NCBI RefSeq assembly: GCF_006337085.1
Contig: NZ_CP040882.1
Coordinates: 186,001 to 250,000, forward strand
Direction of reading: 5' to 3'
DNA length: 64,000 bases
Source: Sutterella faecalis
GTDB lineage: Bacteria > Pseudomonadota > Gammaproteobacteria > Burkholderiales > Burkholderiaceae_F
The position numbers and the translations under genes were made by a program. A model generated the notes under the pieces. The model was not told the origin of the DNA. It saw only the letters and a list, made by a program, of their open reading frames with translations, and ran no database searches. The stretch's first letter is position 1. Each line of letters opens with the position of its first letter. Shown piece after piece: positions 10,318 to 18,696 of this stretch.

Positions 10318-10340
10318 TCGGGGGGGGGTTATCCCTAATA
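10318..10340 (-). promoter_or_regulatory. Homopolymer tract upstream of autotransporter 1 (TTAGGGATAAC + C9)
   Basis: On the reverse strand the order is TATTAGGGATAAC followed by a run of nine C (G on the forward strand, 10320-10328) and then GAT, 65 nt before the start codon. The same motif with a 12-C run precedes the second autotransporter. Homopolymers of this length are typical contingency loci whose slippage alters transcription, or reiterative-transcription starts. The function is inference; the motif identity is direct. Confidence 0.6.
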
Positions 10341-10555
10341 TCAATAAAGAAAATCCCGCTGGCACTAGGACTTTTTACTTTATGTCTGTAAGTAATATGA
10401 AAAAAATAATGGTGCAGCTCTGAACATTTTATTTATAACATCAGAGCATGAGATCTCAAATAATGTCGTATATAGACGACAGTGCCGGGCAGCAGGCATA
10501 CGGCGAATACACGTGAGATACCTTTTGGGCATTTGATTCTGCAAGGCGATCGTGA
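10341..10555. other. AT-rich intergenic region between autotransporter 1 and ankyrin genes
   Basis: About 215 bp without a credible gene. It should hold the promoter of the autotransporter (reading reverse) and the 3' end of the ankyrin transcript, which also reads reverse toward it. A TTGATA-like element is immediately upstream of the TTAGGGATAAC motif, but no well-spaced -35/-10 pair could be assigned. Confidence 0.4.
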
Positions 10556-11593
10556 TTACGCCTCACAGCCGGCTACGATCAATACTGCAGTCAGTTCCTC
10601 AAGTCCGGCCGCAGCCGCGAATGCAAGCGGCCCTCGACCTTCGGCATCGCGGACATGGACGTTTGCGCCTCTTGCCAGCAGGCTTCGGACAATGTCGGTA
10701 TGGCGTTCGCGAATGGCAATGAGGAGGGGCGTTAGTCCGTTTCGCTGAGCTATATTGATGTCGGCTCCAGCCTTCATCAGCATTTCCGCAATGACCACTC
10801 GTCCGAGGCGTGCAGCTTCGCAAAGTGGAGTTTCTCCATTTCGTCCAGGACGATCAGGATCTGCTTTAAAGGCGAGGAGTTTTTCAACACAGCCCAAAGC
10901 TCCGGCTCGCGTTGCGACAAGAAGAGGCGTTTCTCCGCCATCATTGCGTTCGTTCACATCGGCATCAGCTGCCGAGAGTATCAGTGTCAGTGCTTCTAAA
11001 TCGCCCTGACGTGCGGCCTGATGAAGGGCATTGGTGCCGTACCGGTCCCTGGATAGGCGGATGGGAGCATTGCGGCCCGGCAGCATGCCGAACATGCTGC
11101 TCTTTCCGGAAGCCTCGCTCTGACGCTTCATCAGGGCGGAAAGCACGTCCGGCATGCTGCTCGCCGCAGCAAGGTCCAACGCCGTCCGACCGTCGCAATC
11201 CGTCATGGTGATGTCGGCATCCGGTCGCCTGAGAAGGCGAAGAGCAGCTTCGCTGCGCCTTGCGAGGATCATCGACATGACCGGCGTTTGTCCATTTCGA
11301 TTCTGGGCATTGATATCTGCTCCGGCATCCAGAAGTGCGTCGCTCACCAGAGCATTTCCGGACCACGAAGCCCAGTGGAGGGCGGTGCGGCCCTCGCGAT
11401 CTGCCGCCAGAGGATTGGCTTCTGCCTGGATGAGGAGCCTCACGATCGGGAGCGTGCCGTCCCGCGCGGCCATCATGAGTGCCGTCATTCCGTCGCCATC
11501 GGTCTGATCAACATTTTCGATGCGTTTGAGAATGGCTGAAACGACGCCGGCTTGCCGGCTTTTGACGGCTTCAAAGAGAACATTGTTGAGCAT
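10556..11593 (-). CDS. Ankyrin-repeat protein (345 aa)
   Basis: The protein is almost wholly ankyrin repeats. About nine ~33-residue units have the G-x-T-A-L-x-x-A-A...V-x-x-L-L-x-x-G-A-D-x-N signature, for example DGMTALMMAARDG, EGRTALHWASWSG and NGETPLCEAARLG. There is no signal peptide or membrane segment, so it is probably a cytoplasmic scaffold or binding protein. The start at 11593 is chosen because GGGAG precedes it by 8 nt; an upstream ATG at 11632 would overlap the previous gene. It is downstream of, and very close to, a second ankyrin protein, so the two are likely co-transcribed. Confidence 0.85.
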   Translation of the reverse strand: MLNNVLFEAVKSRQAGVVSAILKRIENVDQTDGDGMTALMMAARDGTLPIVRLLIQAEANPLAADREGRTALHWASWSGNALVSDALLDAGADINAQNRNGQTPVMSMILARRSEAALRLLRRPDADITMTDCDGRTALDLAAASSMPDVLSALMKRQSEASGKSSMFGMLPGRNAPIRLSRDRYGTNALHQAARQGDLEALTLILSAADADVNERNDGGETPLLVATRAGALGCVEKLLAFKADPDRPGRNGETPLCEAARLGRVVIAEMLMKAGADINIAQRNGLTPLLIAIRERHTDIVRSLLARGANVHVRDAEGRGPLAFAAAAGLEELTAVLIVAGCEA

Positions 11594-11609
11594 TCTTGTC
11601 TCCCAAACG

Positions 11610-14087
11610 TCATCGAAGATCCGATGACGCAAGCAGTGTCAAGCCGGCACGCTCTGCGGCCTGACGTGCCGGAATAAAACTAAGCGAATCCAAAAGCAGA
11701 AAAATGTAGGAGTCGCAATCGAGGCCAAGTGCTGCAATTCTGAGGGAGAGTCCCCAGTGCGTGCTGACGGCATCGAATTTGCGCGCGAAATCGGGCACTT
11801 CATCGTCCGGATGAATATCTATCGGAACGTTGTTGAAACCCGCTGAGCGAATCAGCGCAAAGTTCGAAAGGCCTTCCAATTGTCCGCAGAATTCCTCGCC
11901 GTCCGTCTTCCAATCCATTTCGACGGCGGCATCAAGCGATATGAGCAGATCAGCAGTTCTGCGGGCCAGTATGTCCGGGTCCTCATCACCCCCTTCGCTA
12001 TAGAGGCCGAGTGCCATCATCCGCAGTTCAAGGGGCCCGCGCGTGAGGGGCTTGAGGGCTCTTGAGAGAAAGTCGGTCATACCGCGAACGGGATCGAAAG
12101 GATCCGAGGCACACTGGCGCTTCATTGCGTGAAGTGATGAGCGATTCCCTTCGTCGCCATTTGTCGCGCCTGTTGCCGGTTGCGGCGATCGTCTGCGGAC
12201 ACGGTCAAAGAAGTCGCTCCATCCCGTTCTCGTTTGAGAATCCGTTTGCGGCTCCATACGTGCACAGGTCGTTTTAGCCTTGGACTCCGGATCCCCAATC
12301 GCCTTGAGAGGAGTGATTCCTGAGGAATGCTTGCTTCGAATGCGGTCAAAGAAACTTCCCATGGGCGGTTTATCTCTTTTGGCTGGGATGGCGGCAGACG
12401 TATTGAAGGTAGGGCAGCCCTCTTCGCATGAAGATCTCTTCAGCGCTTCAGGCTCGCGCCCGGTATTGAAGGCTTCTTTTTCTCTGAAAGATTTGCTCTT
12501 CTCAGCAGCTTCGCATTTTGCTATTGCCGAGAGGAGCTTCTCTACGACGCCGTCATTGCCGGTTGCGGCTGCAATATCCAGTGCCGTGCGGCCTTGTGCA
12601 TCCATGATGGATGCGTCTGCACCCGCATCAAGAAGAAGTTCCGTAAAAGCTTCTGCCTGAGCGGGAGAGGATAAGCCCGCAGCAGCCATAATCGGAGTCG
12701 TGCCCGATTTGTCTGCAAGATTGGGATCTGCCCCGCCTTTGAGCAGGAGCCGCGCCATGCCTTCGGCATCCTGACTTCCATTCAGGGCGAGGAGTCCCAG
12801 TGCTGTGATGCTTCCAGGAATTTTTAAGAACGGTCGATCCACTCCCTTCGCCGACATTCTGGCATTGGGATCCGCTCCTTTTTCAAGGAGAATGGAAGTC
12901 GCGAGGTGCGCCCAGTTTTCTTCTCCTGCTCTCCAGCCTCGGCCGATGTTGTGAGCCAGAGTAAGAAGCGGCGTGAGGCCTTCTGCATCCACAGGCGCAT
13001 TGGCGGCTTCAGGTGCCTGCAGCATGATTCTGAGCGCTTTTGCCCAGTCGCCGACGGATAGATTGCCGGGAATGGAAAGCGGATACTGAGGAGCCCAGAG
13101 GAGGAGCCTCATGGCGCTGGTTCCATCCGTTTCTAGACCATGACGCGCTTTCCCATTGACGCGGGCTGTGGGACTGGCTCCGGCATCAATCAATAAGCTC
13201 ATAACTTCAGGAGCCATCGCATGCGCGGCGGCGGATAGCGGCGTGAGACCGGCCAGGTCGCCCTCAGACGCCGGCTCATCCCTGGCCTGACCTAGTGCAA
13301 TCAAGGCTTTTATTTTCCCAACGTCCCTCATCGCGGCGGCCTCGGCTGCTGTCGCGCCTCCTGTTGCGAGCTTGAGCGGAGCACTCTCATCATTCTCTAA
13401 AAAGGCTTCGTCGCCGTAAACCAGCCAGGGCGCAACAAGGCGGGAGCCGTTGGCTGCGGCGATTTCCCTCGCGGTCTTGCCGATGGCGCTTTTTGCGTTG
13501 GGATTGACGCCAAGATGCCGGACGAGAATCATCGCGATCGCCAGGGCATCGGTTTCGGCCGTCAGGGCTTCTGCATGCGGAAGGTCGGTAAATCGGTGAA
13601 GATTGCTGCACAACGCATGCAGAAGCGTAAAGCCGGTGCTGTCTATCGGTCCCGACGCTTTAACGCCGCATCTGGCTAATGCCGTAAAAAACGGATGGAG
13701 CATTTGCTCCAGAGCGAAGAATGCCGCTGTTCGTCCTGACGAATCCTTTGCATTGGCCTTTGCGCCGGAACTGAGAAGCAGCGCGGCGGTTTTCTCCACT
13801 GCATCCGGATGCTCGCGCCAGTTTTTCGGGCCCTGAGCAAGATGCATCAAGGGCGTAAGCCCATTTCTATCGGGCGTATCGGGATCGGCTCCGCGATCAA
13901 GAAGAATCCTAACCGCCTCAAAGTCACCGGCCTCTGCGGCATGCGAAAGCATCGTCCTCCCGCAGTCGTCTGCGGCATCAACGGCAATGGCCCTGTAAAA
14001 GACAAGACGATTATTGATGCCCGAGGCCAGATCATCCCGAAATGCCTCTGCAGGATTAAAGTGCAGCAGCCGAAGAGTAGCCGGCAT
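11610..14087 (-). CDS. Large ankyrin-repeat protein with C-terminal globular domain (825 aa)
   Basis: Ankyrin units fill roughly residues 40-520 (for example CGRTMLSHAAEAGDFEAV, NGLTPLMHLAQG, QGRTALDIAAATG). A polar linker of ~170 residues rich in K, S and R follows. A C-terminal domain of ~130 residues begins around ELRMMALGLYSEGGDEDPD; its LGLYS and LDCDSYIFLLLD phrases faintly recall DUF6630, not firmly. There is no signal peptide. GGAGATTG precedes the ATG at good spacing. The 16-bp gap to the next ankyrin gene and the 91-bp gap to the DUF1266 gene suggest one three-gene unit. Confidence 0.8.
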   Translation of the reverse strand: MPATLRLLHFNPAEAFRDDLASGINNRLVFYRAIAVDAADDCGRTMLSHAAEAGDFEAVRILLDRGADPDTPDRNGLTPLMHLAQGPKNWREHPDAVEKTAALLLSSGAKANAKDSSGRTAAFFALEQMLHPFFTALARCGVKASGPIDSTGFTLLHALCSNLHRFTDLPHAEALTAETDALAIAMILVRHLGVNPNAKSAIGKTAREIAAANGSRLVAPWLVYGDEAFLENDESAPLKLATGGATAAEAAAMRDVGKIKALIALGQARDEPASEGDLAGLTPLSAAAHAMAPEVMSLLIDAGASPTARVNGKARHGLETDGTSAMRLLLWAPQYPLSIPGNLSVGDWAKALRIMLQAPEAANAPVDAEGLTPLLTLAHNIGRGWRAGEENWAHLATSILLEKGADPNARMSAKGVDRPFLKIPGSITALGLLALNGSQDAEGMARLLLKGGADPNLADKSGTTPIMAAAGLSSPAQAEAFTELLLDAGADASIMDAQGRTALDIAAATGNDGVVEKLLSAIAKCEAAEKSKSFREKEAFNTGREPEALKRSSCEEGCPTFNTSAAIPAKRDKPPMGSFFDRIRSKHSSGITPLKAIGDPESKAKTTCARMEPQTDSQTRTGWSDFFDRVRRRSPQPATGATNGDEGNRSSLHAMKRQCASDPFDPVRGMTDFLSRALKPLTRGPLELRMMALGLYSEGGDEDPDILARRTADLLISLDAAVEMDWKTDGEEFCGQLEGLSNFALIRSAGFNNVPIDIHPDDEVPDFARKFDAVSTHWGLSLRIAALGLDCDSYIFLLLDSLSFIPARQAAERAGLTLLASSDLR

Positions 14088-14178
14088 AACAACAATCTCC
14101 GATGAAGAGTCGGGTCGCCGGGAGAGCGCTTGAAGCGTCTGCTCCCGGTGCTTCAGGTCTATCGTCCGCGGCCGGCGC

Positions 14179-15237
14179 TTAATCCGTAAAGGATTGAACC
14201 CACGGATAAGGGAGCCACTCGCCTTCGTCAGTCAGAAGTTCGACAGCCGAGCCTGCGGCATCGTCCAGCCAGTCTGCAGCGAGTTCTTCTCCGGCGGCCA
14301 TTCGCCAGAAAAGACCGCCGAAAAGATAGGAGATGCCGAACGCGCGCCACCCGGTAAAGCGAGCAGATGCTTCTTCGGCGCAGGCCTCCAGCACGGCTTC
14401 CGCCGTAGCCTCGTCGATGAGACCCACAAAATGTCCCCAGCGAACGAGAGCGGAAGCCCTGCCGATATCCCAGCCCCTCATTTCTTCGGGAGAAACCTTG
14501 TCTCTGAAGTGACGGGCAAAATGCCAGCGCTCCATGGCTCCGGCCGCATCTTCCGGATCGAGATCCTCGGCAACGGCCTCGAAAGTTTCAGCGTTTGCGT
14601 ACTGAGCGTAAAGCCGGGACATGCCTCCATTTTCGAGAAGGTCCGACAACGTTTCGCCCAGTTCTTCGGTCGTGGTGATTCCCCAGAAATCGCTGAGAAT
14701 CGTACGAACTTTCTCTTCAAAGAACGGTTCGTGCTCTTCAGGATCAAGCTGGTCGAGTTCATGACCATTGAGGTTGCCGACAATGCCGCCCAGGAGATAA
14801 CCGAAAATTCGGGCTTCCCGTGATCCGCGGGCGACAGTCCGGGGTTCGGATTCCGTAAAGTCCGTCTGAAGCTGATCGATATAGTTTTTGGCGTTGTCGT
14901 AGCCTTCCTCGCGACTTTCGCTCATTCCGGCGTTTGGATCGACGCCCATCGCCTGAACGCTCTTCTGCATGGCTTGAATCAGCGACTGCGGATCGAATGA
15001 CCCGCCGCTTTGTGCGGCATCAACAGCTTCAAAGGCAGCGGTCTGGGCCTCTGAGATAAGGGCGCTTTGATTGGCCATGGCCTGCTCAAGCTGTGCCTTC
15101 ATCATGGCGAGCATCTCGGGATTGTCGCCGTAAAGCGATTCCATCATTTTCATCTGAGAGTTGATCGCTTCTTCCTGCACCTTAAGCACGGCCTGAGCCT
15201 GCTCTCGTACAAACGCTTCGGTGTTTTTGTCGGTCAT
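14179..15237 (-). CDS. DUF1266-domain protein (352 aa)
   Basis: The C-terminal ~190 residues match the DUF1266 pattern: W-D-I-G-R-A-S-x-L-V-R-W-G (GWDIGRASALVRWGHFVG), an acidic helix with EAVLEACAEEA, then F-T-G-W-R-A-F-G-I-S-Y-L-F-G-G. The N-terminal ~110 residues are a charged, Met/Gln-rich helix. The ATG at 15237 is used because AGGAG lies seven bases upstream; the longer frame to 15264 lacks this. DUF1266 has no established biochemical role but recurs near toxin/immunity and ankyrin genes. It is the first gene of the probable three-gene unit with the ankyrin proteins. Confidence 0.75.
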   Translation of the reverse strand: MTDKNTEAFVREQAQAVLKVQEEAINSQMKMMESLYGDNPEMLAMMKAQLEQAMANQSALISEAQTAAFEAVDAAQSGGSFDPQSLIQAMQKSVQAMGVDPNAGMSESREEGYDNAKNYIDQLQTDFTESEPRTVARGSREARIFGYLLGGIVGNLNGHELDQLDPEEHEPFFEEKVRTILSDFWGITTTEELGETLSDLLENGGMSRLYAQYANAETFEAVAEDLDPEDAAGAMERWHFARHFRDKVSPEEMRGWDIGRASALVRWGHFVGLIDEATAEAVLEACAEEASARFTGWRAFGISYLFGGLFWRMAAGEELAADWLDDAAGSAVELLTDEGEWLPYPWVQSFTD

Positions 15238-15397
15238 AAGCACTCCTTTCTGAGTCAATCCCATTCGATTAAATCTAACTATAGATTGGATTTCCGCAGC
15301 TTGATATGCTCAACTCTACCGATGGCTGTAAGAGAGTCGCGATATATAAGGACCGTGAATACCCTGACTTTCGCGCCTAAAGAAGGTCTGAGGAGAG

Positions 15398-16600
15398 TCA
15401 GCGATCCGGGATCTCAATCCCTTCCTCCAGCGCAAAAGCCGCCGCACCGTTATGAAATTCCGGGTGGAGCACAGGACGCCAGCGCATACCGGCAATGGCC
15501 GCGGCGATTGCGGCGCGCTCGACCAGAGGGTCATCGAGGATGAGGCCCATGAGTTCGATGGGGCACGTAACCCGCACGGACGGCCGGAGCCCGGCTTCCG
15601 TAATCACGCGCGAAGAATCACGGCGTTTCGATTCCGGGGACGCATAGCTCTTCCCGAAGATCGGCACAAATTGATCCCGTTCGTCGTCCGTTATCGGTTC
15701 CTGGTCGAGCCCCTCCCAGTGCGCCCATGCGAAGTTCTTCCGCATCTCAAGGGCTTCCCGGGTATTCGCTCCCGCAATATTGAAGGCGAGCGAAAGTTCG
15801 GCGAAGAGGGCGGAGGGCGAGCGGTTGAATGCAAAGATGGAAAGAAGCGAATGCTGTCCGCAGGTGATGGAGAGCCGGAGCTTTCTCGCGTTCTTGTTGT
15901 TGGTGGTGCCGAGCGACACCATCCACCAGATGCGGGCGGCGTCCCAGGGGCTCGGAATCGTGAGATCCACGACGCGGCGGGCCAGCGCGAGCGCGAGGCC
16001 GGCCTTGGGCGTTGCGGCGAAGGTTTCCCATCCTTCCCGTGCTGCGGGAGAGATGCTCGCGAGCACCTTTTGGAATCGCTCCTCAGGCGAAATGCCGTGC
16101 CGGGAGCCTTCCGCGAGGAATTGGTCCTGAAATGCCGCCGGGAAGTGGTCGTCGTAGACGGCTCCCGGGTCGCGGCAGATCTGACATTCGGACTTGGAGC
16201 GGTTGAGGAGCTTCAAGCCCATTTTCTCCGCCCGGCCGATCAGCTCGCGCTCGAGCGCTTCCTGCCGCAGCGTCGGGGCATGGATGAAGGCGAGATAGTC
16301 GGTTTTGTGGCCGAGGTCGGCATGCTTCTGCTGCCTCGCCGAGAGGTTGATGGTGCGGCCGATGTAGAGGTCCCCCGTGGATCGGAACTGGAGGTAGATG
16401 CCGCTCAGCTTGTCGATCGAATTCTCGGGGTGCTTCATCGCCTGGAGGACGGTTCCTCCATCCTTCATCACAAGAAAGTGCCGGAAGCCGATGTCGGCGG
16501 CGGTCTTTTGAGCGGTTTCGATGGTCCAGGTGCGTGAGGTCATAAGATTTGTCCTTTTGAAAAGCGCTTCGTCGCGAATGGATGTCGGCGTGAAAGTCAT
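15398..16600 (-). CDS. GIY-YIG nuclease-domain protein at the end of the tra operon
   Basis: Residues around 65-95 hold GIYLQFRSTGDLYIGRT followed by an R-Q-x-K-H segment. This is the G-I-Y...Y-I-G core with the expected Arg of a GIY-YIG endonuclease, with Glu candidates downstream. The remaining ~300 residues are unassigned; one cluster (CQICRDPGAVYDDHF) has two close Cys and a D-D-H-F. The ATG at 16600 overlaps the traG stop (ATGA), implying translational coupling. A second start at 16543 (MTSRTWTIE) has a better AAGGA site and still includes the domain. No metal-site experiment can be inferred; activity on DNA is family-based. Confidence 0.7.
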   Translation of the reverse strand: MTFTPTSIRDEALFKRTNLMTSRTWTIETAQKTAADIGFRHFLVMKDGGTVLQAMKHPENSIDKLSGIYLQFRSTGDLYIGRTINLSARQQKHADLGHKTDYLAFIHAPTLRQEALERELIGRAEKMGLKLLNRSKSECQICRDPGAVYDDHFPAAFQDQFLAEGSRHGISPEERFQKVLASISPAAREGWETFAATPKAGLALALARRVVDLTIPSPWDAARIWWMVSLGTTNNKNARKLRLSITCGQHSLLSIFAFNRSPSALFAELSLAFNIAGANTREALEMRKNFAWAHWEGLDQEPITDDERDQFVPIFGKSYASPESKRRDSSRVITEAGLRPSVRVTCPIELMGLILDDPLVERAAIAAAIAGMRWRPVLHPEFHNGAAAFALEEGIEIPDR

Positions 16601-18249
16601 CGGCGGGGAGTGGTCTCCCGCGCTTCGCCGGCCTTCAGCAAGTCCGCCCGAAGTTCCGGGTTTCTCTCGGAAGCTTCAAGGAGTCCCTGATAGATGGCGT
16701 GAGGAGAGGCGTAGCCGCGCCCGCCCGGAAGGAGAAGCCCGAGCGCAGAGGTGAGTCCGTGGTGGTCGGACTTCCAGAGTTCCTGCGCGCGGACGAGCGC
16801 ACCCTGATGCACGAGAAGCGCTTCGCGGGTTTCCTGGGTGACATCAGAGGCGAGGGACTTCTCTGCAGCGCCGCTCCCGATTTGAAGCGACCGTGCATCG
16901 CCCTCCATTAGAACATCTGCGGCGCTGCCGCTGAACTGAGCGTCTGTTCGGGTCCGCAGGGCGTCGAGCTTTTCATGTGCGGCGGAGGCAGCAGCATCCG
17001 CCCGGGCGCGCGACGAATCCTCTCCCGAGAGCGGAACAAAACGGGCTTTTTCCGCCGAATCCATGGCGCTTCTTGCAAAGGCGGCGCGTTCAGCCGGATC
17101 TGCCAATGCTTCGAGCACCGCTTCGGGAGACCCGTATTCGGCGATAGCCCGCTGCATGAGGTAGGAGTCGAGCCGTGCGCCGGTGCCGAGCGTTGAGGCG
17201 GAAGTTTCTCCCGCGCTCCTGGTCCACGAGCGCGCCTCGCGGGTTTCGGCGGCGTCCGAGGCCGTATGCGCGCTGCTTCTCCCGCGGGTAAGCATCCCGC
17301 CTTCCGTGACTGCGCCCGTCTCTGAAGAGCTTCTGCGCGTTTCTTCCCCAAGCGACTCTGCCGACTGCTGAGACGCGTCCGAGCGCCAGCTCGTTCCCGA
17401 TTCGACCGTTTGGGTCCGGGCCGTCTGATCGTCGTTGGCGGCTCCCGTACGCGTGGTGATGTCGCCTCCGATCGAGACGTTCCCGAGGACGGAGGCGCGG
17501 GCTGAAAGTTCGCGAGAGCCCGGCTCTCTGCCGTCCTTCGGCATGGAAGAGAACCCCGCAATCCCGGAGGGTCCGGAGCCGTGGAATCCCGCATAGGGGA
17601 GGGCTGCGGCGGCGTTCGACGCATTCCCGCGGTGAAGCGCGTCGCCCGACAGGGCTCCCGGCTGGAAGTCAGCGGATTCGGAAGCATCTGCGCCGAGCCT
17701 CAGCCCCGAGCGCGTTGTGAAGCCGGCGGCTTCCGTCATGGCGGAGCTCTCCGAAAGCGTGTTCTGAGCATGTTCGCCCATCGAGCGGGAAGCGGTTTCC
17801 CCTCTCGACAACGTCTGCGACGCTCCGGAAGTTCTCGACGCCGACGCTTCCTCGCTTCTCCTGACGTTCCAGCCTGCAGAATCCGCATTTTCGGTGCGCA
17901 CGCCTTCGGCATAGGCGCTCGTGCGGCTCGTGGAGACGCTCCCGAGGTCGGCCGCGGCCTGCTGGGTGCTCCGGCCCTGGGTAAGGGTGCTCGCCCCCGT
18001 GACGCCGAGGTCGGAGGCCGCAGCCGTGACGGCCGTCACCTGACCGCGGTCCGAATCGCGCACCACAGACCCTTGAGCAGTCGCGGTGCGCGTGACGCTT
18101 CCCGCCACAAATCCCGTCGAAATGTCGGACTTGTTGGCGTTTGCGTTGTTGACTGAACTATTCCCGATCGAAGCGTTCCCGGCCGCAACATTCCCGGCGG
18201 AAAGCTGCGCGCTCTGCGACTGCGCCGCGCCCGCCGCGGGCTGCATCAT
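16597..18249 (-). pseudogene. traG: traG, C-terminal fragment (mating-pair stabilisation / entry-exclusion protein)
   Basis: 550 codons that continue the TraG frame interrupted at 18262. The sequence is the low-complexity, Ser/Ala/Thr/Gln-rich periplasmic region typical of F-type TraG C-termini (for example SQSAQLSAGNVAAGNASIG), with a helical end (MQRAIAEYGSPEAVLEAL). Joined across the 17-bp repeat the protein reads ...ASLASSMMQPAAG..., in frame. The M at 18249 is not a natural start. It ends ATGA into the GIY-YIG gene. In F the C-terminal part acts in entry exclusion and pairs with TraS; no TraS-like gene is visible. Confidence 0.8.
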
Positions 18250-18261
18250 TGAACTCGCAAG
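18245..18261. repeat. 17-bp target-site duplication, left copy
   Basis: ATCATTGAACTCGCAAG is exactly repeated at 20663-20679 and immediately borders the inverted repeat of the element. It lies inside traG coding sequence. Confidence 0.9.
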
Positions 18262-18614
18262 TGTTAACGGGCAGCAAAAATGAGACTGCTAACCCACAGC
18301 GATAATGAGACTTTTTCTGCCCCTCTGGGTGACACCAGCAATCGGCAAGAGTTTCACAACAGCGCTGATCTTTTCAAGGAGGCGAAAAGCTACACAGCGG
18401 CTTTTCTGGTAACGCGCGAGCTCGCGGATTGGTTTGCGGGCATTGTGCTGGCCGAGCGCTCCACTTCGGCACCTGGCGGCGGTACCGGCATTTAGCCTAC
18501 GGGCACTGAGGCAAGCTCTGTCAAGCGAACGTGGAATAAACGAGCGCGGCCTTCAGACGCGCGAAGCTTTATGCCGCGAAAGTCGCTTGACAGAAATCCC
18601 TGAGATATCATTTA

Positions 18615-18662
18615 GTTAAGGCGGATGCATCCAAGCGCAGCGCGCGGTGCATTCGCCTTAAC
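18615..18662. repeat. Long hairpin inside the IS1202-like element
   Basis: GTTAAGGCG-G-ATGCA is complemented by TGCAT-T-CGCCTTAAC with a ~20-nt loop. It lies 3' to the transposase on the reverse strand, beyond the terminator hairpin at 18673. Confidence 0.55.
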
Positions 18663-18672
18663 GACCCACCAT

Positions 18673-18696
18673 CTCAACGGTGCTTCAACCGTTGAG
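18673..18696 (-). terminator. Hairpin directly after the transposase stop
   Basis: CTCAACGGT, a six-base loop, then ACCGTTGAG: a perfect 9-bp stem abutting the transposase stop codon. The expected U-run is missing, so it is either a weak terminator or an element that protects against read-in. Confidence 0.5.

Noticed and set aside
10320..10328. Poly-G run considered as an assembly artefact
   Set aside because: The identical flanking motif upstream of the second autotransporter, with a different run length, makes a real regulatory tract more likely.
15452..16537. 361-codon forward open frame
   Set aside because: Antisense to the GIY-YIG gene; Gly/Arg/Glu-rich shadow.
18280..18495. 71-codon forward frame inside the IS1202-like element
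   Set aside because: No homology pattern, no ribosome site, and it lies in the non-coding left end.
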